Below are positions 1 through 9,598 of a stretch of DNA of 64,000 nt, piece by piece. The notes below the pieces were generated by a model. The model was not told the origin of the DNA, ran no database searches, and was given only the letters and a program-made list of their open reading frames with translations. Both the position numbers and the translations under genes were made by a program. Source of the stretch: Culex pipiens pallens (taxonomy: Eukaryota > Arthropoda > Insecta > Diptera > Culicidae); the NCBI RefSeq assembly GCF_016801865.2, contig NC_068938.1, positions 13,798,746 through 13,862,745 of the forward strand. The letters run 5' to 3'. How positions within the stretch are numbered: position 1 is the stretch's first letter; the number at the start of each line of letters is the position of its first letter.

Positions 1-829
1 ACTTAAAATACTTAAAATACTTAAAATACTTAAAATACTTAAAATACTTAAAATACTTAAAATACTTAAAATACTTAAAATACTTAAAATACTTAAAATA
101 CTTAAAATACTTAAAATACTTAAAATACTTAAAATACTTAAAATACTTAAAATACTTAAAATACTTAAAATACTTAAAATACTTAAAATACTTAAAATAC
201 TTAAAATACTTAAAATACTTAAAATACTTAAAATACTTAAAATACTTAAAATACTTAAAATACTTAAAATACTTAAAATACTTAAAAAACTTAAAATACT
301 TAAAATACTTAAAATACTTAAAATACTTAAAATACTTAAAATACTTAAAATACTTAAAATACTTAAAATACTTAAAATACTTAAAATACTTAAAAAACTT
401 AAAATACTTAAAATACTTAAAATACTTAAAATACTTAAAATACTTAAAATACTTAAAATACTTAAAATACTTAAAATACTTAAAATACTTAAAAAACTTA
501 AAATACTTAAAATACTTAATAAACTTAAAATACTTAAAATACTTAAAATACTTAAAATACTTAAACTACTTAAAATACTTAAAATACTAAAAATACTTAA
601 AAAACTTAAAATATTTCAAATACTTAAAACACTTAAAGTACTAAAAATACTTAAAATACTTAAAATACTAAAAAAAACTTAAAATACTTAAAATAATTGA
701 ACTACTTAAAATACTTTAAATATTTAAAATACTCAAAACACTACTTAAAATACTTAAAATACTTAAAATACTTAAGATACTTAAAATACTTAAAATACTT
801 AAAATACTTAAAATACTTAAATACATAAA
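1..829. repeat. 9-bp AT-rich satellite/minisatellite array
   Basis: Tandem array of the 9-mer ACTTAAAAT, roughly 90 units, running off the left edge of the window. The first ~280 bases are perfect. Single-base variants (a T-to-A change giving AAAAAC junctions) appear from about 285, and the array becomes progressively degenerate, with indels, after about 510. It dissolves into AT-rich unique DNA by about 830. Homogeneous core with a decaying edge is the usual picture for an array evolving by unequal exchange or slippage. True length cannot be known because the left end is cut. Confidence 0.97.
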
Positions 830-1268
830 ATATTTTAAACACCTCAAATATTGTTTTTTCAAAATCCTAAAAAAAACTGCTTTAAATTAAAAAAAAAAAT
901 CTTTAAATTAAATTCGAAAGCATAATTGTGAGTTAAGTCTCCAACAATCAGTAAGAAAATCATGTTGTATCTGATATTCAATTCATCTTTATAAAAACAA
1001 TGTTTTAATTACATGATAGTTTTTTGCTGTGTTCAAAAAGCCACCGACGCACCACGGAAAGAAGAGACCCTTTGTTGCGTTTTCTTGCAGTCAGTTTGTT
1101 CTTGTTTTTTTTTGTTCTATCGGTTGGGTGTACAAGAGGCAGGCTCATTTTTGCTTACATTTGGTTTTCCGGGTAAGGTGGTCTAGCCCGGGTCAGTTGA
1201 CCGAAACCGTTGGAACCGTTGTTCGGTGATACGATGCGTGTGTGTGTGTGCTGTGCTGGATGAAATTT
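830..1268. other. AT-rich 3' flank of the first IR gene
   Basis: No ORF of note. Read on the minus strand this is the region downstream of the proposed last exon of the IR gene. An ATTAAAA poly(A)-signal variant is present on the minus strand at about 1009-1003. Nothing else recognisable. Confidence 0.4.
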
Positions 1269-1349
1269 CTACCAGGGTGAAGACATTGGATATCTCGCTG
1301 GTTGAGCTGGCTGCTTCGGTGAAAGCTTTGACAGATTTGCTTCGTCGTC
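1269..1349 (-). CDS. Putative last exon (exon 3) of the IR gene at 3541-1913
   Basis: Read on the minus strand, a pyrimidine-rich acceptor ending CTTCTACAG (AG at 1351-1350) opens a 26-codon frame that ends in TAG at 1271-1269. It begins DDEANLSKLSP and ends MSSPW. It joins in phase 0 to the donor CTG|GTTAGT at 1550, removing a 201-bp intron. The acidic start continues the character of exon 2. Evidence is splice-site quality, phase agreement and composition only. It could instead be non-coding; transcript data would settle it. Confidence 0.45.
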   Translation of the reverse strand, partial: DDEANLSKLSPKQPAQPARYPMSSPW

Positions 1350-1550
1350 CTGTAGAAGATTATTTTGGTATGGCTTTTTTTTTTTTGGTATTTCTTTGAT
1401 TTTTGAAGCATCAGAGAAATTATACTCAATTGTAAAAATTTCACATTTCAGCTTATGAAAAAAATACTGCTAAAAACCACAAATCACATGTAATATATTT
1501 TTTTATTATGAGAAATCCATATAGAAGAAAATAATTTCAAATTAACTAAC

Positions 1551-1852
1551 CAGCTCCAACTCTGTGTTAGGCTGATCCAGGTTCTCCGATTCCGACCCCA
1601 GCACGTGATCCCCAAATAGTGCGGATTCGATTAATGCCACATCTTGTTCCAAAGCAGTGGGTTGAACCGATTTTTCCTCTAACTCTAACTCGCCCTCTTC
1701 AAAATTTCCGGATTCCAACTTTGACTCTTCAAACGGCTCATTGACTTCGATTTCAGGATCCAACTTCACATTTCCAGGTGTAGCAATGCTATTCTGTGGA
1801 ATTTCTCGATCAGTTATGATAACGTCATGGTTTTTTTGTTGCTCGGGTCCTA
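1551..1852 (-). CDS. Putative exon 2 of the IR gene: acidic cytoplasmic tail
   Basis: A 302-bp open stretch on the minus strand that begins after an acceptor (TTTTCAG at 1859-1853) and ends at the donor CTG|GTTAGT (GT at 1550-1549). It encodes about 100 residues, very rich in Glu and Leu (for example EEGELELEEKS), with no hydrophobic segment. The phase is right: an exon-1 donor at 1923-1922 (AATG|GTACAA) leaves one base that pairs with TA to give Val. The reading frame then runs VGPEQQKNHDV without a stop. The resulting intron is 71 bp, typical of small mosquito introns. If the exon is not spliced to the IR, the same frame has its own ATG at 1862 and a TAA at 1542 (106 aa). The paralogue at 30 kb shows no comparable exon. 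The tail would lie inside the cell, after the third membrane segment. Confidence 0.55.
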
Positions 1853-1912
1853 CTGAAAACATTGAGTAAAAATATTACTTTTTTAATTGAATTTTGTTTA
1901 TAACATAAAAAA

Positions 1913-3541
1913 TCAGTTTGTACCATTCTTTCCGTGAATACTTTTCAGAATCTTGGAGATGCCTAGTTCCAGAAAAAATACAACTAAACTGATAATGTGG
2001 CCATAACCCAGCACCCACCACATCGAGATCAAATCTTCAAACGACAGAACCTCCAAATGTGCCCACTCTTTCTGTACATAAGTGTCCTCTTCTTGGTCAA
2101 CCCACTGACCCCAAATTCCAGCTTCCGTGATGCGGCTGCTAATCATCTCAAATCGCTCCGCAAACGGTTGTTTGGTAGAAAATTTGGTGGTGGAAAACCA
2201 CCAGCCAAGACGCTCGTTAAGTGTGTAGAAACTTAAATTGTCAATAGTTTTGATTGCATCGCGAAAGAAGTTTATTTCACTGCATGCTACAATGTGAATG
2301 CAGGTTTCAATATTTGGGTCAATTTTTTGTGATATTTCAGGATAAATGTCTTCAAATTGGATCAGAATATCAACAAAATAGTCGCAGATTCCGAATTCGG
2401 ATTGCAGAAAATCTGCGATATCCCGAAGGCGAGGTTTTTGCTTGATACTGTTCATAAAACTGATCATTTTTGCAAGGTAAGCTTCACCAGCAAGGAAAAA
2501 TAGCCAGGTGAATGCATGCAAAACAAACCTTTCAACGATTTTCATTTGATGTTCAGGGATATTCAGACCGAAAAAATATGCAATCACAATGTCTTGGGGC
2601 AAATGATGATTGAACAAACGATTCACTATAAGCAGTAGAAAGATTGTCCCCGAGAGAATGATCCAAACTCCCGTATCAAACGGAATCAACAAATGCTGGA
2701 AATAAGAACCAATTGGCGTTTCGTACATAACCATGCAATATCCATCAATGGTTGGCATCAGCACATATTCAAACTCAACAGATATTTTATTCATTCTATT
2801 AAACAGAGCCAAATGGGGAAAACTATCGTTAAAGCCAGGATCAAAATCTAGTTCATACACATCTATCTCCCATTCGAGCGTTGCGTTCATGCTTTTTATG
2901 TACTCTAGGAGAAGTTTTTCAAAAATATTTTCATTTTCTTCATTTCCCAAAACCATATAAACCATATGTCTGGTAAAAGGAATCCTCACTGAATATCCAC
3001 TAATTTCTTTCATTTTATAACTTCTGAGAAAACAAATTGCATCCTCTTCAGTTGCCACAGTATGCAGTGATTGGGTAAAGTAATTGAAACTCACAAGCTT
3101 AAATTCATCATTCATATTGACAAAAAGTAAAGAGTTCAAAATTCCAAACGTAGAAACACTTTGAGCAAAACCATCGTACGATTCTGTTTCGCAAACAATC
3201 ATTAAAAACCAGGCCGTACGATTCCACCCCGATCCACTCGAAAGTGGGCCTAATACTCGATTTAGTGAATCTGCTTCCAGCTTGGAGTGAACCATAACAA
3301 CCAAACTACATTTGCGCTGTACTTGTTTGAAGAAGTGACTATTTTCAACCGATATGATTGTTTTAGGAAAAGTAATGTTTTGAATGTGCGCGATGAACAT
3401 TTTAACCGTATCGTCTTGAATGTTTTCACTTGCAACGCAAAGATGGCTTTGTTCAAATTGAGTCACCTTGTCGAGCATTGAACTTAATTCTACCGAGCTG
3501 GCTTGACATGTGGCCAAAAGTATCAACAGTATGCAAATCAT
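1913..3541 (-). CDS. Divergent ionotropic receptor (IR), chemosensory-type
   Basis: A 542-aa single-exon frame that starts at the first ATG after in-frame stops. Residues 1-15 are a hydrophobic signal peptide. The extracellular amino-terminal/S1 region follows. TM1 is at about 292-312 (GVWIILSGTIFLLLIVNRLF). The pore and second membrane segment, about 335-362, end in GEAYLAKMISFM, the counterpart of the iGluR SYTANLAAF element. S2 spans about 363-500, with cysteines at 386, 414 and 420 and the signature LNERLGWWFSTTKFSTKQPF. TM3 is at about 504-532. This order is that of variant iGluRs used in insect taste or smell; ligand and cell type are unknown. Length is normal for a divergent IR. The TGA at 1915-1913 may be intronic: a donor at 1923-1922 leads in phase to the acidic exons at 1852-1551 and 1349-1269, giving 666 aa. 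A paralogue lies at 30937-29306. Confidence 0.9.
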   Translation of the reverse strand: MICILLILLATCQASSVELSSMLDKVTQFEQSHLCVASENIQDDTVKMFIAHIQNITFPKTIISVENSHFFKQVQRKCSLVVMVHSKLEADSLNRVLGPLSSGSGWNRTAWFLMIVCETESYDGFAQSVSTFGILNSLLFVNMNDEFKLVSFNYFTQSLHTVATEEDAICFLRSYKMKEISGYSVRIPFTRHMVYMVLGNEENENIFEKLLLEYIKSMNATLEWEIDVYELDFDPGFNDSFPHLALFNRMNKISVEFEYVLMPTIDGYCMVMYETPIGSYFQHLLIPFDTGVWIILSGTIFLLLIVNRLFNHHLPQDIVIAYFFGLNIPEHQMKIVERFVLHAFTWLFFLAGEAYLAKMISFMNSIKQKPRLRDIADFLQSEFGICDYFVDILIQFEDIYPEISQKIDPNIETCIHIVACSEINFFRDAIKTIDNLSFYTLNERLGWWFSTTKFSTKQPFAERFEMISSRITEAGIWGQWVDQEEDTYVQKEWAHLEVLSFEDLISMWWVLGYGHIISLVVFFLELGISKILKSIHGKNGTN

Positions 3542-3880
3542 TGTTTGGGGTCTGTTTTGTGACCAATTTGAACTCTTACTGAGGTACGATGAGCAATTTC
3601 AAGAATATTTACGATAATGTAGATGAATAGTTCAAGGATAAAAGGTCTCGCGAGATTACTGCAATGTAGCACTAGAGCATTTCCATTCGAGCAGTTTTTT
3701 GCTTTTTTCTGCAATGTATTCCTTATGGGAGAACTATTATTTCTACCATTCGGTGGTGCATTCTTTGTGTTTGTACCATTCTACGAAAACAGCTCGATTA
3801 AAAAAAATATTTGGTCTAAATAATTAAGCCAGTGTTTTTTATATGTTTTTCATTCGGGTAAGCTACGTGTAAAATATTTT
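3542..3880. promoter_or_regulatory. Upstream region of the first IR gene
   Basis: Immediately upstream of the minus-strand IR start codon. An initiator-like CTCAGTA lies on the minus strand at about 3586-3580, some 40 bases before the ATG. I see no TATA box at the expected distance, unlike the paralogue. No ORF is supported here. Confidence 0.3.
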
Positions 3881-3884
3881 TCAG

Positions 3885-4140
3885 AGTAGTCCTTATCCAT
3901 ACGTACAACGTTGCCCAAGACACCAAATCGATCAAAAAATTCCTTCAAAAGATACAGATTTTTGAATTTTCATGCATCATTTTTATGGAAATTTGTATGG
4001 AAAATTATATGGACAAACTAATGATGCAAAATGGCTTCTTTGGGCATACCAAAGACACCAAACAAGTTTCAGCCAGATAAAAAAATAAAAAAATTAAAAT
4101 AAATTAAAAGACCGATTTCGTAGAGAGATTAAATAAGAAA
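3885..4140. repeat. Dispersed repeat fragment (GACACCAAATCGATC type)
   Basis: This stretch is closely repeated at about 32930-33180. Both carry TCCATAC-TACAAC-TTGCC-AAGACACCAAATCGATCAAAAAATTC, then a run containing ATGATGCAAAATGGCTTC and a TTTCGTAGAGA end. A weaker relative is at 14200-14320. No terminal repeats or coding potential were found. Class unknown. Confidence 0.6.
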
Positions 4141-4408
4141 AAACGATAATTCAAAAGATTACTGCAAATCTTGATCGCGGTTGGCAATTTGACCTTCAAC
4201 AACAGCTTCTAGAAGGTATTTTTAAAAAAAGGTAGAAAATAAACAGGCCAGTAGATAGGGATACACCAATATTCCTCCAAAACAATTGCAAAATAATTTG
4301 TTTAAATTGTAAGAAACGGTATGTTAGATGGAAATGGCTACAAATCCTTAACTTGTCGAACATATGGGAATTTACCCTAATATTAATCTGCAATTTGTGT
4401 GCCATAAA

Positions 4409-4416
4409 GTGACCAG
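4409..4416. repeat. Target-site duplication GTGACCAG, left copy
   Basis: The 8-bp GTGACCAG abuts the CAGGGTTGCG end of the hAT-like element and is repeated exactly at 5868-5875. The 8-bp length is characteristic of hAT insertions. Confidence 0.9.
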
Positions 4417-5867
4417 CAGGGTTGCGAATGAGCGAGCGCTCACGGAAGGCTTGCTCGCTCCAGCTGGAGCGTGAGTTTTTATCAGGTAGCTCGTGCTCGC
4501 TCACGCTCACCGGAGCGTTTTGCGCTCACGTGAGCTGGTGAGCCAAAGTAGGTAGTTGTTTTTTTCCTGTTGAAGCATCTGCCTGTTTGAAACGAAGTTT
4601 CTAGAACTATCTCAGCACAGGCAGCAAAAACAAACAACAAAGTGGTCGAAATAAACAAAACTAGGCAATGAAATGGATTTGATCAGAGAACCGAAATTTA
4701 CGTTCTATTTAAAATCTAGACATTTTTCGAACAAGGAACAAAAAACTAAATTCACAATGTAAACATTCATTGGCGTGAAGAAATGCACTGTTTGTTCACA
4801 AATCAAATCCATATTGTATTGTTGTTATGTACAAAAATATTGACAATTTATGTATATTTTATCAATTTTTAAATAATCTTTTAAACAGTTACAATCATCC
4901 ATGTTCAAAAAACCATGTATAACTTGTAATTGAATATTTGCAGAGGTTTGGTTGCGAAAGTGTTGAATAAAATCCACTTGTTGGAAGAAGAGCCAACCTT
5001 TTCGTGGTGAAAAATGTTGACAATTAATTTGATTTGAGTCAAAATGGTTATTTCAACCCTTAGGAATTTTGAGGCATATATTTAAAATTGAACTGTTTCA
5101 AAAATGTTACCCTATTTTCTAAAATGTTTGCTAAATAAAGACTAACCTTATAGAAATGATTAGCCGTTTCTAATCACTGAATCACTGAAAGATTTAATAA
5201 ACGGAATAACTTTTTTTAATGGTAGCTCATTCTGACCCGCAATCTGGAAATGTAGTCAAAACACTGATTAGGTACATAAAACAGTTTAATGTTATATTTT
5301 AATCAACCAAGCATTTAACCTTGAATCGAACTTACCAAAGCATAAATCCTCTTGAATCAATTCATTGTTTTGTAAGTTTTTCTAAGGTTTACAGGCCCTT
5401 TTATTAGGCGTCTATACCCCTCCTCCCCACTCTGCTACAATAAATCCTTTAAATTCTAAAAATATTTATACATTCAACGGTATGTCTAAAAATTATTTGA
5501 CCCTTGCGAATCCAACCTTTTATTTAAAAACATGATTGATAAAAATGAGCTATTCCAATTCATATATCATAAAATTTGTTCACAAAGTCATATTTCCACA
5601 GCCCTACTGCACCTTACGCAAAAAATCCATCTAGAATTGAAAAAAAAACTTTCTCAAAAACGTTAAATGATTAGCGACACGTCCAAAATGAGCGCTCCGT
5701 GAGCGAAATATGAGCGTGAGCGCGAGCGTGGAGTAAACGCGCGCTGAAAAAATCGGAGCAAACGTGAGCGCGGGCAAACGTGAGCTAGCTCGCGCAGCGC
5801 TCCTCCTCACGAATGAGCGAAAAGTGAGCGCTCACGAGCGCGTGAGCGCGTGAGGAACGCAACACTG
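4417..5867. mobile_element. Non-autonomous hAT-type transposon, long copy
   Basis: A 1451-bp element with imperfect 10-bp terminal inverted repeats (CAGGGTTGCG left, CGCAACACTG right) and a perfect 8-bp target duplication. The CAG-type ends and the duplication length fit hAT. Both subterminal regions are packed with GAGCG/GTGAGC/CGCTCAC words in both orientations, about 4423-4545 and 5685-5860, likely transposase-binding repeats. The AT-rich interior has no transposase ORF, so mobilisation would need an enzyme supplied in trans. A shorter internally deleted relative sits at 22605-23353. Perfect duplications suggest fairly recent insertion. Confidence 0.88.
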
Positions 5868-5875
5868 GTGACCAG
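5868..5875. repeat. Target-site duplication GTGACCAG, right copy
   Basis: Exact match to 4409-4416, directly after the right terminus CGCAACACTG. Confidence 0.9.
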
Positions 5876-6115
5876 ATATGCCAATCTGATACCAAACCCA
5901 CAGGGAACAATCTATTGCAATATATTTTCAACTCTCATGAGACGGTTTACAATGACCCGTAATCATTGAAAATCTCTTCTGATAATTACATAGGAATACC
6001 CGCAAGCTTAGTACATACAAAAGATATGTTGTCGATGTGTTGAGAACACCAAAACTTGCTTCTTTGTCATTTTTTTAAACGTGAATCAGCCATCAACCCT
6101 GAGAACAGTCACAAC
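5876..6115. other. Unassigned AT-rich DNA
   Basis: No ORF, repeat boundary or RNA gene recognised between the hAT-like element and the SINE. Confidence 0.4.
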
Positions 6116-6119
6116 TTGA

Positions 6120-6515
6120 AAAAAAAATCAAACCATCCACATTAACGACCCCCAGGTCTTTTGTGGTCTCTATTGCAAGTTTCTGCTCGAACCTTGGAGT
6201 TCAAAGGCTTGAATAGGGAGATCACCCAAACCTCTTTTTACTCCAAGGAACCTTCCACCCCAGGGTTCAAACTGACGACCTTTGGATTGCGAGTCACACC
6301 GCCGAAAGCGATTCCACTGGAGCAGGCTTGGTTTGGTGTGTTGGTGTGTTTCTTTTCATAGCAGGGAGAAGACTCTCACACCTGGAATGACTTAATGGCC
6401 TAACAACAACCGACGTTTTACTTCCTCATCCGATGGAAGGTTGAAGCAGATGGGAATCGAACCCATGATCATCCGCATACAAAGCGGAAAGCGTAACCAT
6501 TCAGCAAAGCCTGCT
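6120..6515 (-). mobile_element. Dimeric tRNA-derived SINE (Twin-like)
   Basis: Read on the minus strand, a tRNA-like head at about 6513-6437 has a perfect T arm (ATGGG-TTCGATT-CCCAT), a perfect anticodon arm (TCCGC-TTTGTAT-GCGGA, anticodon TGT, Thr-like), a B box GGTTCGATTCC and a largely pairable acceptor stem. A second tRNA-related unit follows at about 6340-6265, containing CGCAATCCAAAGGTCGTCAG and TTTGAACCCTGG, and then a 3' tail. Two tRNA-related units joined by a spacer is the layout of Culex Twin SINEs. The second unit is shared with the copy at 61690-62090. Pol III internal promoters would drive transcription; there is no protein. Confidence 0.7.
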
Positions 6516-6940
6516 GCTGACTTTTTGACATAATATATTTTTTGACAAAATGCACTGTTTTTTTATGAACATTTTCAAAGACCTGAACAAAATTCCTGTG
6601 ATTTTTGTTTTTTTTTTTGACATATTTAATAGGACTGCTGGTTGGAGAGATACAGCCTCTCTCTGTTTAAATTTGGGAAAAATGGTATTCTTAGTGTCAC
6701 TTAATTAGCCCTTATTATTGAACTGATAATATCTGGGAAAATTATAATTCGATTTTCAATATAATAACACTTTTTTCAACTTTATTGTTTTTATACTTGA
6801 TATAAATTAATTTATTAAATTAAATCTAACATATAAGAGAACTTGCAATACTAATAAATGACATTTTCAAATGATTTTGAAATTTTTGGAAATAATTAAA
6901 TGAAAAAGAGCAGAAATATTTAAAAAAGTTTAGTTTTTTA
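6516..6940. other. Unassigned AT-rich DNA
   Basis: Homopolymer-rich sequence with no supported gene or repeat boundary. Confidence 0.4.
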
Positions 6941-6944
6941 CCAT

Positions 6945-7682
6945 TGGGTAATGTTCTACCAACTCACACGAAATCGGGAAAAGTTGCCCCGACCCCTCTT
7001 CGATTTGCGTGAAACTTTGTCCTAAGGGGTAACTTTTGTCCCTGATCACAAAACCGAGGTCCGTTTTTTGATATCTCGTGACGGAGGGGCGGTACGACCC
7101 CTTCCATTTTTGAACATGCGAAAAAAGCGGTGTTTTTCAACAATTTGCAGCCTGAAACGGTGATGAGATAGAAATTTGGTTTCAAAGGGACTTTTATGTA
7201 AAATTAGACGCCCGATTTGATGGCGTACTCAGAATTCCTAATAAACGTATTTTTCATCGAAAAAACACTAAAAAAGTTTTAAAAATTCTCCCATTTTCCG
7301 TTACTCGACTGTAAAAATTTTTGGAACATGTCATTTTATGGGAAATTTAATGTACTTTTCGAATCTACATTGTCCCAGAAGGGTCATTTTTTCATTTAGA
7401 ACAAAAATTTACATTTTAAAATTTCGTGTTTTTTCTAACTTTGCAGGGTTATTTTTAAGAGTGTAACAATGTTCTACAAAGTTGTAGAGCAGACAATTAC
7501 AAAAATTTTGATGTATAGACATAAGAGGTTTGCTTATAAACATCACGAGTTATCGCGATTTTACGAAAAAAAGTTTCGAAAAAGGTACTTTTTGCGTTTC
7601 TCTTTGTTTCGTCGTCCGTGTCTGTCGCGGGTGACCATGAATGGCCATGATCGATGACGACCAACTTTTTCAAAACTTTTCG
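6945..7682. mobile_element. TGGGTAATT foldback MITE, truncated after the loop
   Basis: Matches the left arm and loop of the palindromic element at 57674-59026. It has the end TGGGTAATG-TTCTACCAACTCACAC, then the conserved block near 6985-7120 and a loop containing a GTCGTCC/GACGACC pair. The second arm breaks off at about 7682, after AACTTTTTCAAAACTTTT. The 73-codon minus-strand ORF inside recurs in other copies because the element is repeated, not because it is a gene. Confidence 0.8.
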
Positions 7683-8770
7683 GCTGAACTCTGCCGCAGA
7701 TTGAAAAATTACGGCTAATTTCATGACACTGAGAAAAACTCATCTTCCCAAATTTAAACTTAGACTCTATAAAGTATGTCACGCTAAAACCAGCCAAAAT
7801 TACATTATATCTATAATATCGGAAAGTAATTTTTGCCTGCAAATTTTAATTAGCTAAACATGATTTTTAAAGTTATTGTTTGACAATTTTTGGAGGGCCT
7901 CGTGGCGATCCCTTAGTTCGATTCCCTCCTTATCTTCCTGGAGCTTTGCGTTAAATGTTTGTCCCGTTTGATTTAAGTATTCCATCTGCAAAGACGGTGT
8001 GATTGTCTTTGCTTTTATTTTCAAAAAATCAAATCTCACAAAAACTACTGCGAAAGATGTCTGTTAAGTCCCGTCAATCATTTAAAAAATCAAAAATAAA
8101 TTATGCGTATTTTGGGAACTCAACTTTTAGTGATAAAAAATTAAATAAAAATTAAAAAAAACTTGATTGGCTAAGCTTGTAAAAATTAATAAAAATAAAC
8201 CAGTTTGCTCACTCCAACTAAGGCATTTATCACTTGATTTCAGATGAACTCCAAAGTGCTGGAATGTTAATATTAGTTTCCGGATGGATTTACATGCTGT
8301 CCCATTAATTTTTATGTAAACTTGTCTTAATATTTTTTTTAAATTTGGGTTCACCAATGTTCATTTTTTGGAAACAAAACCACAATTCCAAAAAAAAATG
8401 AAAATGGAAAAGTTGGACTCAATTTGGTTGTTTGGTTAATCGACCTGTTACAAGTTAAACAAAAACTTCAAACTAAAGAGTGAATGATTTTTAATGTATT
8501 CGCTTCAATGACTTTTTACTTTGCTCTTTGTGGTTTACTTTCATCAAACCGATAAATTTCGCACAGGTTCACTCAGGAAAGATTGATTGTTTAGTGCAAA
8601 AGTTTATCGGCCGCGCTCGTCGAAGCTAATTAGCGCCCACCCCAAATTTTGATCGTTATTCTTAGTGAGGTGTACCTTTCGCGACTGGAACATTTTTGAG
8701 CCAAAATTAATTTTTAATTTCTCATGCTTGGTTTCACCGCGAGTTTCAGCTCTGAAAAGTTTCCATCCCC
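7683..8770. other. Unassigned AT-rich DNA
   Basis: Only short chance ORFs; no repeat family or RNA gene recognised. Confidence 0.4.
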
Positions 8771-9230
8771 CCTTTTTTTCTGTACTGCTTGCCCTGGCTA
8801 AATAAACGCAATTCATTTATATCAGCGAAAAGTTCACCAAACAGGCCCAGAACAGCCTCTGAACACACACATTTCAAATTTAATTATCTGCACGTCAATC
8901 ACAACTTTGAAGGGAGCAGCAGCAGCACCCTGTGTTGCGCTCGGGACTGGACTCTGCCATTAATCCATAAATCTGCCCGCGAGGAGGCAGACGGTGATGG
9001 ATGCAAGTGACACGCCCCTGTTTGTGTGTGTGTGTGTCTTGCGGGGGTGGCGATACGTAATTAATTAAATTAATCAAATTGGATGAGCTCATTTTTGTGT
9101 ATGGCTGGTGCCGAAAGGCCGGAAGGTCGAAATGCGATTTTTTTTTTGTTTCGTTGTTCGTCATGTTTTTTAACACGGGCTATTAAATAAATTCAAGCGA
9201 TAGCGATCGAATTCTGTGTGATTAATTTTA
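8771..9230. other. GC-richer unique island with TG microsatellite and TAATTA cluster
   Basis: Locally higher GC than the surroundings. Contains (TG)n at about 9021-9037, and overlapping TTAATTAA/TTAATCAAATT homeodomain-type sites at about 9058-9078. No convincing ORF. Composition suggests conserved non-coding or regulatory DNA; this is inference. Confidence 0.3.
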
Positions 9231-9384
9231 ACCGGAGCGTGGGAGACGGATTATTTGCTAATTGACAATAATGGATTACAGAGCGGATTCAATTTGGGCT
9301 CACTATTTGGCTCAAAAAAATGCTTCAACTTTTATAAATTTAATGATAAATTTGGATGGAAATTATTTCTTTTTATTAAGGGGT

Positions 9385-9394
9385 TACATACATG
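9385..9394. repeat. Target-site duplication TACATACATG, 5' copy
   Basis: The 10-mer abuts the retrotransposon's 5' end and recurs exactly at 12809-12818. The last G may belong to the element (P1 of the ribozyme), making the duplication 9 or 10 bp. Confidence 0.85.
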
Positions 9395-9598
9395 GTCAGC
9401 GAACGACTGGACAACGCGTACCATAGGTACATTATGTACCGTAGGTATAAAATAGACCCACCAAGTGGTCCTTTAGCCTCTTGTCCTGTAACTCCGATAC
9501 CCTGGCCTCCCCGCGGTGCTGGCCGGGATACTAGTAACCATTGCAGAGATCGGGTAACCAACCCCCGGTGGAAACTTTGGTAGTATGCTGACAGGGTA
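9394..9598 (+). ncRNA. HDV-like self-cleaving ribozyme at the retrotransposon 5' end
   Basis: All the pairings of the HDV double pseudoknot can be drawn in order. P1 is GGTCAGC 9394-9400 with GCTGGCC 9518-9524 (7 bp, one G-T wobble). P2 is TACCCTG 9498-9504 with CAGGGTA 9592-9598 (7 bp, perfect). P3 is GCC 9505-9507 with GGT 9515-9517. L3 is TCCCCGC 9508-9514, able to give the CC for P1.1 with GG of 9525-9527. P4 is ATACTA 9528-9533 with TAGTAT 9581-9586, continued by CCA/TGG after a bulge. J4/2 is CTGA 9588-9591, matching the catalytic-C consensus CNRA. The long J1/2 (9401-9497) holds a perfect hairpin GGTACAT-T-ATGTACC (9426-9440). Predicted cleavage is just 5' of G9394, at the element boundary. 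Such ribozymes are known at the 5' ends of mosquito RTE elements. The fold was drawn by hand and not computed. Confidence 0.75.

Noticed and set aside
2254..2445. Plus-strand ORFs antisense to the first IR
   Set aside because: Shadows of the IR coding strand without independent features.
6964..7185. Recurring ORF (MKPNFYLITVSGCKLL..) also at 57693-57905 and 58786-59007
   Set aside because: It recurs only because it sits in the arm of the TGGGTAATT MITE. Mirrored copies on both strands of one palindrome argue against a gene.
9444..9455. GGTATAAAATAG resembling a TATA box
   Set aside because: A start about 30 bp downstream would delete the ribozyme and 5' end, inconsistent with full-length copies. 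Probably part of J1/2.
9395..9592. Alternative P1 pairing GTCAGC (9395-9400) with GCTGAC (9587-9592)
   Set aside because: Not followed by a sensible P3/P1.1 order, and it overlaps the CTGA junction and P2'. The GCTGGCC partner at 9518-9524 gives a full HDV-like fold.
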